A DNA stretch of 36,059 bases from Modestobacter excelsi (GCF_005930495.1 NZ_SJEX01000052.1:1-36059), one strand, 5' to 3'. Counted from the first letter of the stretch, positions 16,314-24,133 are shown. A program made the numbers and translations. The notes: generated by a model not told the origin, from the sequence alone.

Positions 16314-17156
16314 ATGGCACGCAGCAGGTCCACCGACACCTCCGCTCCCTCCGGCAAGGCCGGACGGGGCCCGGCCGGCGGGCCGCCCGGACGCGGTACC
16401 AAGGGCTCGACGGCCGTGGGCGCAGGCAAGAAGGGCAAGCCCAAGGTCGGCAAGGACGGCCAGCCGAAGGTCTCGCGGCTGACGAAGTTCAAGAACCAGG
16501 CCGGCATGATCAGCCAGGCCTACAAGATGACCTACCGGAACGACCCCAAGCTGCCCTGGGTGATGCTCATCGCCTTCGTGGTGGTCGTCGCGGTGGTCGA
16601 GCTGATCGGCATCCTGCTCGGCTCGCCGTTCCTGTTCCTGCCCATCGCTGTCCTGCTCGGCCTGCTGGCCGCGCTGATCCTCTTCGGCCGCCGAGCCCAG
16701 GGCACCGCGTACCGGCAGGTCGAGGGCCAGCCCGGTGCCGCCAGCTGGGTGCTCGAGGGCATGCGCGGCGACTGGCGGGTCACGTCGGGCGCCGCGGGCA
16801 ACCGCGAGCTGGACGCCGTCCACCGGGTGCTCGGCCGGCCCGGCATCGTGCTGGTCGGCGAGGGCAACCCCCAGCGGGTCCGGAGCCTGATCGCCCAGGA
16901 GAAGCGGCGGATCGCCAAGGTCGTCGGCGACACCCCGATCTACGACGTCACGGTCGGCGACGGCGAGGGCCAGGTCCCGCTCAAGAAGCTCAGCGCGCAC
17001 GTCATGAAGCTCCCGCGCAACCTGTCCGCCGCCGAGGTCAACGCCCTCGGCAAGCGGATGGCCGCCCTCGGCGGTGCCCGGATGCCGGTGCCCGGCGGCC
17101 CCCTCCCCGGTGGCCGGCAGATGTCGGTCAGCCAGCGGCAGGTCCGCCGGCGGTGA
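16314..17156 (+). CDS. DUF4191 domain-containing membrane protein
   Basis: A 280-residue protein of a conserved actinobacterial family of unknown function. A basic, Gly/Lys-rich N-terminus (residues 1-60) leads into KFKNQAGMISQAYKMTYRNDPKLPW. Two adjacent membrane helices follow at about 82-100 and 104-123, then a cytosolic domain with VLEGMRGDWRV and RPGIVLVGEG. The corresponding mycobacterial gene, Rv2219, lies between lipA and the RDD/glnA genes. Here the synteny is kept on the lipA side but broken on the glnA side by an ABC/two-component block. The start is backed by its -10 hexamer. Confidence 0.88.
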   Translation: MARSRSTDTSAPSGKAGRGPAGGPPGRGTKGSTAVGAGKKGKPKVGKDGQPKVSRLTKFKNQAGMISQAYKMTYRNDPKLPWVMLIAFVVVVAVVELIGILLGSPFLFLPIAVLLGLLAALILFGRRAQGTAYRQVEGQPGAASWVLEGMRGDWRVTSGAAGNRELDAVHRVLGRPGIVLVGEGNPQRVRSLIAQEKRRIAKVVGDTPIYDVTVGDGEGQVPLKKLSAHVMKLPRNLSAAEVNALGKRMAALGGARMPVPGGPLPGGRQMSVSQRQVRRR

Positions 17157-17161
17157 GGGAA

Positions 17162-17214
17162 CACCCCCTGGCCCCCACCACTCGCAAGCTCGCAGCGGGA
17201 CCCTGCAGGGGGCC
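17162..17214 (-). repeat. Dispersed hairpin repeat, copy C
   Basis: On the minus strand it begins GGCCCCCTGC directly after the permease stop codon, contains CGAGCTTGCGAG and ends near AGGGGGTG. The stem is CCCCCTG (17212-17206) with CAGGGGG (17170-17164), a compensatory change from the CCCCGTCC/GGACGGGG stem of copy B. It lies between convergent DUF4191 and permease genes and could terminate both. Confidence 0.6.
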
Positions 17215-18063
17215 TCAGGCCAGGTCGCGGCGGCGCATCAGCACCAACCCGCCCGCCGCGAACAGCACCAGGTAGCCGAGCAGGAAGCCGATGGCGGTCC
17301 CGCTGGTCAGGATCGTCTGGACACCCGGCGCGCGGTCGCCCGCGGCCCCGCCCAGCGCCCCGACGAGCGACCCGGCGGCCGTGCCGGGCAGGTGGTCGGT
17401 GACCACGGCCAGCCCACCGATCAGGTCGGCCACCCCGCGCAGCAGGTTCTCCACCACCAGCGCCCACACCAGGCCCAGCCCCACCGCGAGCGCCGGGCTG
17501 CGGGTCAGCACGCCGATCAGGACCCCGGCAGCGCACCACATGCCCAGCACCAGGATGCCAGTGCCCACGCCCTGCGCGAGGGCGCCGACCGAGGGCAGGT
17601 CCACCGGCTGGTCCTCGACCGCGGCCAGCACGCTGGACACCGCGAGGTCGAGGGCGAAGGTGGCCAGCACGAGGCCGACCACCGTCAGCGCCAGGACGAC
17701 GAGGGTGCCGCCGAACGTGGTGCCCCGTCCCGGCCCCTGGGTGAGCACGGTCTTCCAGCTGCCCCAGCCGAACCCGCTGCCCGCCGCGAGCGCGCCCAGG
17801 ATCAGCACGATCGCCCCGCCGAACAGCGGGGTCCCCTGCACCGCGGCCGACGGCACCGCGTCTGGCAGCAGACCGGCCAGCAGTTGCGCACGGGGCACCC
17901 GGTCGGCCGGCCCGGAGACGTCGCCGGTGCGGTAGGCGATGTAGTTGAAGACGTAGACGAACGCCAGGTCCAGGGCGAACCAGACGCCGATCAGCACCCA
18001 GGTCGCCGGCCAGCGGCGCAGCCGGAGCACCTCGGCGCGGGTGCTCCCCAGCAGCCCGCTCAT
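17215..18063 (-). CDS. ABC transporter permease (ABC-2 type)
   Basis: A 282-residue integral membrane protein with about six hydrophobic segments: around residues 20-40, 82-100, 120-140, 165-185, 190-210 and 255-275. It has the layout of ABC-2 export permeases partnered with NatA-like ATPases. A larger extracytoplasmic loop lies between the first two helices. Its ATG overlaps the ATPase stop by 4 nt (ATGA), so the two are made together. The cargo is unknown; such pairs next to NarL-type two-component systems often export antimicrobials or lipids. The gene ends against hairpin repeat copy C. Confidence 0.85.
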   Translation of the reverse strand: MSGLLGSTRAEVLRLRRWPATWVLIGVWFALDLAFVYVFNYIAYRTGDVSGPADRVPRAQLLAGLLPDAVPSAAVQGTPLFGGAIVLILGALAAGSGFGWGSWKTVLTQGPGRGTTFGGTLVVLALTVVGLVLATFALDLAVSSVLAAVEDQPVDLPSVGALAQGVGTGILVLGMWCAAGVLIGVLTRSPALAVGLGLVWALVVENLLRGVADLIGGLAVVTDHLPGTAAGSLVGALGGAAGDRAPGVQTILTSGTAIGFLLGYLVLFAAGGLVLMRRRDLA

Positions 18064-18992
18064 CGCGCGCTCCCGGCGGGCTGCGTCATCGGCGCCCCGG
18101 TCATCGCCAGGAACACCTCCTCCAGCGACCTCTCCACGGTCGTCACCTCCAGCACGTCGACGCCGGCACCCACCAGGTTCCGGGTCAGCTGCGGGATCAG
18201 CTCGGGTCCGGCGTGCACCCGGAGCGCGTCGTCCGCGCCGCCGTGCACCACCTCGACGGCGTCGTCCCCGCTGACCCGCATCGCCACAGCGAGCGCGAGG
18301 TCCAGCGGCCGCGCGCGCAGCAGCACCGCCGTCGCCCCGCGCAGCTCGGCGACCGTGCCCTCGGCCAGCAGCCGGCCCCCGGCGATGACGCCCACCCGGT
18401 CGCAGACCTCCTGCACCTCCGCGAGCAGGTGGCTGGAGAGCACCACGGTCTGGCCACCGGCGGCGACGTCGACCAGCAGCGCGCGCATGTCCGCCATCCC
18501 GGCCGGGTCCAGGCCGTTGGTCGGCTCATCGAGCACCAGCAGGTCGGGATCGCCGAGCAGGGCCGCGGCCACGCCGAGGCGCTGCTTCATGCCGAGGGAG
18601 TACCGGCTGTACCGGTCGCCGCCGCGGCTGCGCAGGTCCACCCGGTCGAGCACGGCGTCGACGCCCCGGTCGTCGACCCCCTGGTAGCGCGCCATCACCC
18701 TCAGGTTGTCCCGGCCGGACAGGTACGGGTAGAAGCCCGGCCCCTCGACCAGGGCGCCCACCCGCGCGACGACCGGGGGGCTGCCGGGAGCGTCGCCGAG
18801 CACGACCGCCCGGCCGCTGGTGGGCCGGACCAGTCCCAGGACCATCCGGAGGGTGGTCGTCTTCCCCGCGCCGTTCGGGCCGAGGAAGCCGTACACCTCC
18901 CCCTGCCGCACGGTCAGGCTGACGGAGTCGACCGCCAGCCGGTCGCCGTAGCGCTTGCTGAGTGCGTCGGTGCGCACGATGGTGTCGGTCAT
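18060..18992 (-). CDS. ABC transporter ATP-binding protein
   Basis: A 310-residue ATPase of the DrrA/NatA class. Walker A is GPNGAGKTT near residue 39, the signature is YSLGMKQRLGVA, and Walker B is LLVLDEPTNGLDP. The C-terminal 90 residues are a DUF4162-like extension usual in this class. ATG 18992 is chosen; an in-frame GTG at 19001 would add three residues. It runs opposite to the two-component system, with a palindrome in the 134-bp gap, so its expression may be controlled by that response regulator. Confidence 0.9.
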   Translation of the reverse strand: MTDTIVRTDALSKRYGDRLAVDSVSLTVRQGEVYGFLGPNGAGKTTTLRMVLGLVRPTSGRAVVLGDAPGSPPVVARVGALVEGPGFYPYLSGRDNLRVMARYQGVDDRGVDAVLDRVDLRSRGGDRYSRYSLGMKQRLGVAAALLGDPDLLVLDEPTNGLDPAGMADMRALLVDVAAGGQTVVLSSHLLAEVQEVCDRVGVIAGGRLLAEGTVAELRGATAVLLRARPLDLALAVAMRVSGDDAVEVVHGGADDALRVHAGPELIPQLTRNLVGAGVDVLEVTTVERSLEEVFLAMTGAPMTQPAGSAR

Positions 18993-19052
18993 GCCGGCCA
19001 CCGTCGGTGACGCCGGCCGTCGCCCACATCCGCCGTCGGGCGGCTCCCGGCG

Positions 19053-19068
19053 TACGCAGGACTGCGTA
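19053..19068. promoter_or_regulatory. Candidate operator palindrome in the divergent ABC/two-component promoter region
   Basis: TACGCAG-GA-CTGCGTA is a perfect 7-2-7 palindrome midway between the divergent ATPase and histidine kinase starts. Its size and symmetry fit a dimer of a NarL/LuxR-type regulator such as the one encoded at 20281-20940. Confidence 0.65.
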
Positions 19069-19114
19069 GGCCGATGACGTCGGGACGACGACGCCGGCCG
19101 GGGTCAGGCGGTCC

Positions 19115-19120
19115 TATCGT
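19115..19120 (+). promoter_or_regulatory. -10 element (TATCGT), leaderless start
   Basis: TATCGT, then 6 nt to the GTG at 19127. The palindrome at 19053-19068 lies about 47 nt upstream, a position suited to activation. Confidence 0.55.
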
Positions 19121-19126
19121 CGCCGG

Positions 19127-20284
19127 GTGACCGTCCCCGCCGCACCGGTCCACCGGGGCCGGCCGCCCGGCGACTGGTGGTGGGACGTCGGTCCCGCCGC
19201 GGTGCTGCTCCTGCTGTGCTGGGTGGGCACCGGCGCGGCGGCCCGCAACCAGGGGCTGCCGCACCCGGGCGTCGCGGCCTACGCCCTGGCCAGCGTCGCC
19301 GCCCTGGCGCTGCTGGTGCGCCGCCGGTTCCCGCTGGTCACGCTGGCGGTGTGCGGCGCCGCGATCAGCGGGTACCTGCTGCTCGGCTACCCGTTCGGAC
19401 CGGTCCTGTTCACCGGGCCGGTCGCGGCGTACACGGTGGCGACGCGGGTGCCGTGGCGCACGGCGGCGGTCGCCGGCGTGGCGTTCGTGCTGGTCACCGC
19501 GCTGCCCCACGCGCTGGACGCCGACGCCGGCGGCTGGGTGCCCCGGCTGGCCTGGACCGTCGGCTGGGCGGCCGTCGTCTCCGCGCCCGGCGCGATCGGC
19601 GCCGCCCTGCAGGCCCGCCGCACCGCGGAGGCGGGGGTGCGCGCCGAGCAGGCCCGGCGGGCGGTCTCCGAGGAGCGGCTGGCGATCGCCCGCGAGGTGC
19701 ACGACGGCGTCGGGCACGGGCTCGCGGTCATCGCGCTGCAGTCCGGGGTGGCGCTGCACGTGCTGGACAAGGACCCGGCCCGGGCCCGCGAGCTGCTCAC
19801 CGCCATCCAGGCCACCAGCCGGGAGTCGCTGGACGGGCTGCGCGCCGAGCTGCTGCGCTTCCGCGACCCCGCCGCCCCGGCCGGGTCCCCCGCGCTGCGG
19901 CCCACACCCGGGCTGGCCGACCTGCCGGCGCTCGTCGAGCGGATGCGCGCCGGCGGGCTGGTGCTGCACGCCCGGCTCGACGACTGCCCCGGCGTGCCGG
20001 CCGAGGTCGGCGCCGCCGCCCACCGGATCGTGCAGGAGGCGCTGACCAACGTGCTCCGGCACGCCGGGGACACCCCGGCCTGGGTCACCGTGCGGTGCAC
20101 CGCCGGCAGCCTGCTCGTCGAGGTGCGCGACCACGGTCCCGGCCCTGCCGGGGGCGCACCCGCCGGGCTGGGCATCCCGGGGATGCGCGAGCGCGCCGTC
20201 GCGGTCGGCGGCCGGCTGGAGACCGGTGTGGAGGACGGCTTCGTGGTGCGGGCCGAGCTGCCGATCCAGGAGCGCACGCCGTGA
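19127..20284 (+). CDS. Sensor histidine kinase (HisKA_3 / NarL-type)
   Basis: A 385-residue membrane sensor. Roughly five hydrophobic segments fill residues 20-160 with only short loops, so it probably senses within or near the membrane, as LiaS/DesK-type kinases do. The HisKA_3 dimerisation helix follows, with phospho-acceptor His192 in REVHDGVGHGLAVI. The ATPase domain has the N-box VQEALTNVLRHA and GLGIPGMRERAVAVGG. The GTG start follows a -10 hexamer by 6 nt. The stop overlaps the response-regulator GTG (GTGA). Its neighbour is a divergent ABC exporter, a typical target of such systems. Confidence 0.9.
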   Translation: MTVPAAPVHRGRPPGDWWWDVGPAAVLLLLCWVGTGAAARNQGLPHPGVAAYALASVAALALLVRRRFPLVTLAVCGAAISGYLLLGYPFGPVLFTGPVAAYTVATRVPWRTAAVAGVAFVLVTALPHALDADAGGWVPRLAWTVGWAAVVSAPGAIGAALQARRTAEAGVRAEQARRAVSEERLAIAREVHDGVGHGLAVIALQSGVALHVLDKDPARARELLTAIQATSRESLDGLRAELLRFRDPAAPAGSPALRPTPGLADLPALVERMRAGGLVLHARLDDCPGVPAEVGAAAHRIVQEALTNVLRHAGDTPAWVTVRCTAGSLLVEVRDHGPGPAGGAPAGLGIPGMRERAVAVGGRLETGVEDGFVVRAELPIQERTP

Positions 20285-20940
20285 TCCGGGTGGCCGTCGT
20301 CGATGACCAGGCCCTGGTCCGGATGGGTCTGCGCGCCCTGCTGGAGACCGAGGAGGACACCGAGCTGGTCGGTGAGGCGGCCGACGGCCGGACCGGGCTT
20401 GCCCTGGTGCGGGCCACGCTGCCCGACGTGGTCCTGATGGACGTGCGGATGCCCGAGGTGGACGGCCTGGAGGCCCTCCGCCAGATCGCCGCCGACCCGG
20501 CGCTGACCGGGGTGCGGGTCATCGTGCTGACCACCTTCGAGCTCGACGAGTACGTCTTCGCCGCGCTCGCCGCCGGGGCCAGCGGCTTTGTGCTCAAGGA
20601 CGGCGAACCGGCCGAGCTGCTGCGCGCCGTCCGGGTGGTCGCCGGGGGCGGCTCACTGCTCTCCCCCACCGTCACCCGCCGGGTGATCGAGCACTTCGCG
20701 GCCGGGCCGGCGCCGCGGAGCGCGCCGCACCCCGGCGTCGCGGAGCTGACCGAGCGGGAGCGGGAGATCGTGGCCTGGGTGGCCACCGGCCGCTCCAACG
20801 ACGAGATCGCCGCGGCGCTGGTGGTCAGCCCGGCGACGGTGCGCACGCACGTCAGCCGGGCGATGCTCAAGCTGCGCGCCCGCGACCGGGCCCAGATGGT
20901 GGTGTTCGCGATCGAGTCCGGCCTGCAGGTCGACCGGTAG
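20281..20940 (+). CDS. Response regulator transcription factor (NarL/FixJ family)
   Basis: A 219-residue regulator. The receiver domain has acidic residues VVDDQ at 6-10, phospho-acceptor Asp54 in VLMDVRMP, a switch threonine in VLTTFE and Lys in FVLKDGEP. The C-terminal LuxR-type helix-turn-helix spans about 150-210 (LTEREREIVAWVATGRSNDE and ATVRTHVSRAMLKL). Translationally coupled to the kinase. A likely binding site is the palindrome at 19053-19068, so self-regulation and control of the exporter are expected. Confidence 0.92.
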   Translation: MIRVAVVDDQALVRMGLRALLETEEDTELVGEAADGRTGLALVRATLPDVVLMDVRMPEVDGLEALRQIAADPALTGVRVIVLTTFELDEYVFAALAAGASGFVLKDGEPAELLRAVRVVAGGGSLLSPTVTRRVIEHFAAGPAPRSAPHPGVAELTEREREIVAWVATGRSNDEIAAALVVSPATVRTHVSRAMLKLRARDRAQMVVFAIESGLQVDR

Positions 20941-20973
20941 TCGCCGGGCTCGCCCGGCTCCGCAGCGCCGGTT

Positions 20974-21028
20974 GGCCCCGTCCGGAGGCTCGTCCCGAGC
21001 TTGCGAGGGATGAGAGGGACGGGGTCCT
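20974..21028 (+). repeat. Dispersed hairpin repeat, copy B
   Basis: Runs from GGCCCCGTCC through CGAGCTTGCGAG to GGGACGGGGTCCT and ends flush with the stop codon of the convergent RDD gene. The terminal stem is about 10 bp, with one bulged base. It lies between convergent genes and could terminate both. Confidence 0.65.
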
Positions 21029-21451
21029 TCAGCGGTCCAGGACCACGGCGGTGTCGGTGAGCCGGTCGTGCAGTCCGCGGCCGTCGGAGTCGACGACCAG
21101 CGCCGGGAGCAGCAGCACCAGCAGGCCGGTGCGGACGACCGCGCGCCACAGGGCCAACCGCTGGCCCGGCTGCGGGTGGGCCAGCCGGAGACCGAGCAGC
21201 CGCATCCCCGGCGTCTGCCCGGCGAGCGCAAGGAAGACCACCGTCATCACGCCGAACGTGAGCAGGCTCCACAGCCGGGGCGCCTCGGGGGCGGTGAACA
21301 GTGCCGCGACCAGACCCGAGACGACCGCGTCGATGAGGTACTGCCCGACCCGGCGGCCGAACGGGGCCAGCGACCCCGGCCCGGTGGCGGGCAGCCCCAG
21401 TGCGGCGCCGCGGGCGCGTTCCTGAGAGGGTTGGACGTCGTCCCTGGTCAC
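21029..21451 (-). CDS. RDD family membrane protein
   Basis: A 140-residue small integral membrane protein of the RDD family. FGRRVGQYLIDAVV at about 31-44 holds the conserved Arg and Asp. GQTPGMRLLGLRL and a terminal GLHDRLTDTAVVL segment are also family features. About three membrane helices. Its role is unknown. The family gene Rv2219A occupies the same place beside glnA1 in mycobacteria. It is transcribed away from glnA, and the GTG start follows a TACGCT hexamer by 6 nt. Confidence 0.87.
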   Translation of the reverse strand: MTRDDVQPSQERARGAALGLPATGPGSLAPFGRRVGQYLIDAVVSGLVAALFTAPEAPRLWSLLTFGVMTVVFLALAGQTPGMRLLGLRLAHPQPGQRLALWRAVVRTGLLVLLLPALVVDSDGRGLHDRLTDTAVVLDR

Positions 21452-21457
21452 CCTGCC

Positions 21458-21463
21458 AGCGTA
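21458..21463 (-). promoter_or_regulatory. -10 element (TACGCT) of the RDD gene, leaderless start
   Basis: TACGCT on the minus strand with 6 nt to the GTG at 21451. A GTCACC-GTC-GGTGAC palindrome at 21490-21504 lies just upstream. Confidence 0.5.
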
Positions 21464-21538
21464 TGTCGTCCCCGGCCGCGCCCGACCGGGTCACCGTCGG
21501 TGACGACCGTCGCTCCCGGACGACACGCCGAGGGCGGT

Positions 21539-21576
21539 GTTACCGCGACGAAACACCAGAGACACCCCGGAGCAAC
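21539..21576 (+). promoter_or_regulatory. GlnR box upstream of glnA
   Basis: Four half-sites with exact 6-nt spacing, GTTAC-n6-GAAAC-n6-GACAC-n6-GCAAC. They match the actinobacterial GlnR consensus gTnAC-n6-GaAAC repeated twice, with two imperfect positions in the second pair. The box sits directly upstream of the likely glnA -10 and predicts nitrogen control by GlnR. Confidence 0.85.
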
Positions 21577-21586
21577 CCCCCGCTCG

Positions 21587-21592
21587 TAACTT
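21587..21592 (+). promoter_or_regulatory. Probable -10 element (TAACTT) of glnA
   Basis: TAACTT lies 10 nt after the GlnR box and 34 nt before the ATG, leaving room for the CGGAGGA ribosome site at 21618-21624. Confidence 0.5.
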
Positions 21593-21626
21593 GCTCTGGA
21601 GCTGGCCGTCCATTCCCGGAGGATCG

Positions 21627-23060
21627 ATGTTCAACAGTCCCGACGAGGTCACCGCGTACATCCGCGACAACGACGTGAAGTTCGTCGACGTCCGGTTCTG
21701 CGACCTGCCCGGCGTCATGCAGCACTTCACCATCCCGGCGGAGACGTTCGGCCCGGACACCTTCGCCGACGGCCTGGGCTTCGACGGTTCGTCGATCCGC
21801 GGTTTCCAGGCGATCAACGAGTCGGACATGCTGCTTCTGCCCGACGCGAGCAGCGCGTACCTGGACCCGTTCCGCATCCACAAGACGCTGAACATCAACT
21901 TCTTCATCCACGACCCGATCACGCGTGAGGCCTACAGCCGCGACCCGCGCAACGTGGCGAAGAAGGCCGAGGCCTACCTCGCCAGCTCCGGCATCGCCGA
22001 CACCGCGTACTTCGGCCCGGAGGCCGAGTTCTACGTCTTCGACTCGGTGCGCCACAACACTGCGATCAACGAGGGCTACTACCACATCGACGCGGTCGAG
22101 GGCTCCTGGAACACCGGGTCGCTCACCGGTGAGAACGGCGGCCCCAACCTCGGGTACAAGACCCGGCCCAAGGGTGGCTACTTCCCGGTCGAGCCGATCG
22201 ACCACCAGAGCGACCTGCGCTCGACGATGATGGTCAACCTGACCCACGCCGGGCTCGAGCTCGAGCGTGGCCACCACGAGGTGGGCACCGGCGGCCAGGC
22301 CGAGATCAACTACAAGTTCGACACCCTGCTCCGCTCGGCGGACAGCCTGATGCTCTTCAAGTACATCATCAAGAACACCGCCTGGGCGCACGGCAAGAGC
22401 GCGACGTTCATGCCCAAGCCGCTCTTCGGTGACAACGGCTCGGGCATGCACTGTCACCAGAGCCTGTGGAAGGACGGCGAGCCGCTGTTTGCCGCCGAGA
22501 CCGGCTACGCCGGCCTGTCGGACATGGCCCGGCACTACATCGGTGGCCTGCTCACGCACGCCCCGTCGCTGCTGGCCTTCACCAACCCGACGGTCAACAG
22601 CTACCACCGCCTGGTCCCGGGCTACGAGGCGCCGATCAACCTCGTCTACTCCGCGCGCAACCGCTCGGCGTGCACGCGCATCCCGATCTCGGGTGACAAC
22701 CCGAAGGCCAAGCGCATCGAGTTCCGGGTGCCCGACCCGTCGGCCAACCCGTACCTGGCGTTCTCGGCGATGCTGATGGCCGGCCTCGACGGCGTCCGCA
22801 ACAAGATCGAGCCCCCGGCGCCGGTCGACAAGGACCTCTACGAGCTGCCGCCCGAGGAGGCCCTGGGCATCGAGAAGGTGCCCGCGTCGCTGGACGCCGT
22901 CCTCGACCGGCTCGAGGTCGACCACGACTACCTGCTCGACGGTGGCGTGTTCACCTCCGACCTGATCGAGACCTGGATCGAGTACAAGCGGGCCAACGAG
23001 ATCGACCCGATCCGGCTCCGCCCGCACCCGCACGAGTTCGCGATGTACTACGACATCTGA
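21627..23060 (+). CDS. glnA: Glutamine synthetase, type I
   Basis: Makes glutamine from glutamate, ammonia and ATP, the main ammonium-assimilating step. The 477-residue GSI-beta subunit is complete. [12 protein letters not shown] is near the N-terminus, FFGPEAEF-type metal ligands appear as [11 protein letters not shown], and [27 protein letters not shown] and [14 protein letters not shown] are all present. The adenylylation tyrosine is in [10 protein letters not shown], so control by GlnE is expected. Codon use is stricter than in neighbouring genes, as expected for high expression. CGGAGG precedes the ATG. Equivalent to mycobacterial glnA1, which also lies near lipA/DUF4191/RDD. Confidence 0.97.
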   Translation: MFNSPDEVTAYIRDNDVKFVDVRFCDLPGVMQHFTIPAETFGPDTFADGLGFDGSSIRGFQAINESDMLLLPDASSAYLDPFRIHKTLNINFFIHDPITREAYSRDPRNVAKKAEAYLASSGIADTAYFGPEAEFYVFDSVRHNTAINEGYYHIDAVEGSWNTGSLTGENGGPNLGYKTRPKGGYFPVEPIDHQSDLRSTMMVNLTHAGLELERGHHEVGTGGQAEINYKFDTLLRSADSLMLFKYIIKNTAWAHGKSATFMPKPLFGDNGSGMHCHQSLWKDGEPLFAAETGYAGLSDMARHYIGGLLTHAPSLLAFTNPTVNSYHRLVPGYEAPINLVYSARNRSACTRIPISGDNPKAKRIEFRVPDPSANPYLAFSAMLMAGLDGVRNKIEPPAPVDKDLYELPPEEALGIEKVPASLDAVLDRLEVDHDYLLDGGVFTSDLIETWIEYKRANEIDPIRLRPHPHEFAMYYDI

Positions 23061-23077
23061 GTTCCACAAGACGCTGA

Positions 23078-23096
23078 GCTGCGGTCTCACCGCAGC
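23078..23096 (+). terminator. Short hairpin after glnA
   Basis: GCTGCGGT-CTC-ACCGCAGC, a perfect 8-bp stem 17 nt after the glnA stop. It is likely part of the glnA terminator together with 23115-23170. Confidence 0.55.
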
Positions 23097-23248
23097 GATG
23101 CACCAGCAGTCCCCGACGAGTCCCCACGGGCCGCCAGCTCAGCAGCAACGGCGGCCCGTGGGGACTCGTCACTGTCCGGACACAGGTGCCCATAGGTGTC
23201 CAGCGTCGTCTTGGCGCTGCCGTGCCGAAGTCGGTGCTGGACGCAACA
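23087..23248 (-). pseudogene. 3' remnant of a tyrosine-recombinase (phage integrase) gene
   Basis: Minus-strand frame ending in TGA at 23087. It reads QHRLRHGSAKTTLDTYGHL and then CPDSDESPRAAVAAELAAR, which is the C-terminus of actinobacterial phage-type integrases. It keeps the third catalytic His in LRHGS and the nucleophile Tyr in DTYGHL. Similarity stops abruptly upstream of CVQHRLR: the catalytic core with HxxR and the DNA-binding domains are missing, and no start codon or ribosome site fits. It is therefore a truncated leftover of an integrated element lying against the glnA 3' end. No attachment repeat was recognised. Confidence 0.8.
23115..23170 (+). terminator. Large hairpin behind glnA
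   Basis: A perfect 21-bp stem (23115-23135 with 23150-23170) and a 14-nt loop, 54 nt after glnA. It lies inside the integrase remnant, so it is either the old terminator reused or a coincidence of the repeat-rich coding end. Confidence 0.7.
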
Positions 23249-23398
23249 GCGCCGGCCCCGGGGGGGTCGCCGGGTGCGCGGCCGTCCAGCCGTGTTCGTA
23301 GCGAGGTGGTGAACCGGCCCTCGGTGTGGCCGGACCGATGACTTCTGCGTGCCGTGCCGGTCTGTACGCCGTGTACCTGGTCACGGGAGGCTGACGGC

Positions 23399-23962
23399 AT
23401 GCCACGACTGGCCTTCGGCATGAACCTGAGCCTGGACGGCTACATCGCCGCGCCCGGCGACGACCTCGGCTGGAGTGTGCCGAGCGACGAGCTGTTCCAG
23501 TGGTGGTCCGACCGGGTGGGTGCGACGGGCCTGTCGCTGTACGGGCGCAGACTGTGGGAGACGATGAGCTCCCACTGGCCGACCGCCGACCAGCAGCCGG
23601 GTGCCACACCGGCGGAGATCGAGTACGCCCGCCGCTGGCGGGACATGCCGAAGGTGGTGTTCTCCTCGACGACCAGGACGGTCGACTGGAACACCCGCCT
23701 GGTCACCAGCGACGCGGTCACCGAGATCACCCGGCTCAAGGCCGGGGACGGCGGCCCCATGGACATCGCCGGCGCCACACTCGCCGCAGGGGCCATGCGG
23801 GCCGGGCTGATCGACGAGTACGCGATCGTCACCCATCCGGTGCTGGTAGGTGGCGGCACGCCGTTCTTCGCGGCCCTGGGCAACTGGGTGCACCTGACAC
23901 TGGTGGAGACCCGGATGTTCCCCGACGGCGTGGTCCTGACCAGGTACGAGACCAGGCGCTGA
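23399..23962 (+). CDS. RibD C-terminal / dihydrofolate reductase family protein
   Basis: A 187-residue protein of the RibD_C (DHFR-like) superfamily. The N-terminus LAFGMNLSLDGYIA is the family's first strand and loop. SLYGRRLWETM and PKVVFSSTT follow, and the NADPH-binding region includes GPMDIAGATLAAGAMRAGLIDEY with HPVLVGGGTPFF behind it. Many such small proteins are annotated as deaminases or reductases with no known substrate; riboflavin synthesis is not implied, since no rib genes are near. GGGAGG lies 8 nt before the ATG. It follows the integrase scar and may be part of a lost element's neighbourhood. Confidence 0.85.
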   Translation: MPRLAFGMNLSLDGYIAAPGDDLGWSVPSDELFQWWSDRVGATGLSLYGRRLWETMSSHWPTADQQPGATPAEIEYARRWRDMPKVVFSSTTRTVDWNTRLVTSDAVTEITRLKAGDGGPMDIAGATLAAGAMRAGLIDEYAIVTHPVLVGGGTPFFAALGNWVHLTLVETRMFPDGVVLTRYETRR

Positions 23963-24133
23963 CCACCCCGACCTCGGATCGGGACGGGCTTCGGGCCGCC
24001 AAGGATCTCGTGGCGCTGTGTCTCGAGGCGATCGTGACACCCGTCGGTGATCAGCACCGTCGAACTCGTGGCCGTCTTCCTCGTCGGCCCCGTGGCCGCG
24101 CTCTGTGACCCCGGACACCACGCGCGGTCGACG

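Noticed and set aside
14829-17000. A 723-codon minus-strand frame across lipA and DUF4191
   Set aside because: Shadow of two recognisable plus-strand genes with no protein-like composition of its own.
23399-23962. Riboflavin biosynthesis reductase RibD
   Set aside because: It lacks a deaminase domain and rib neighbours; it is one of the many stand-alone RibD_C-like proteins.
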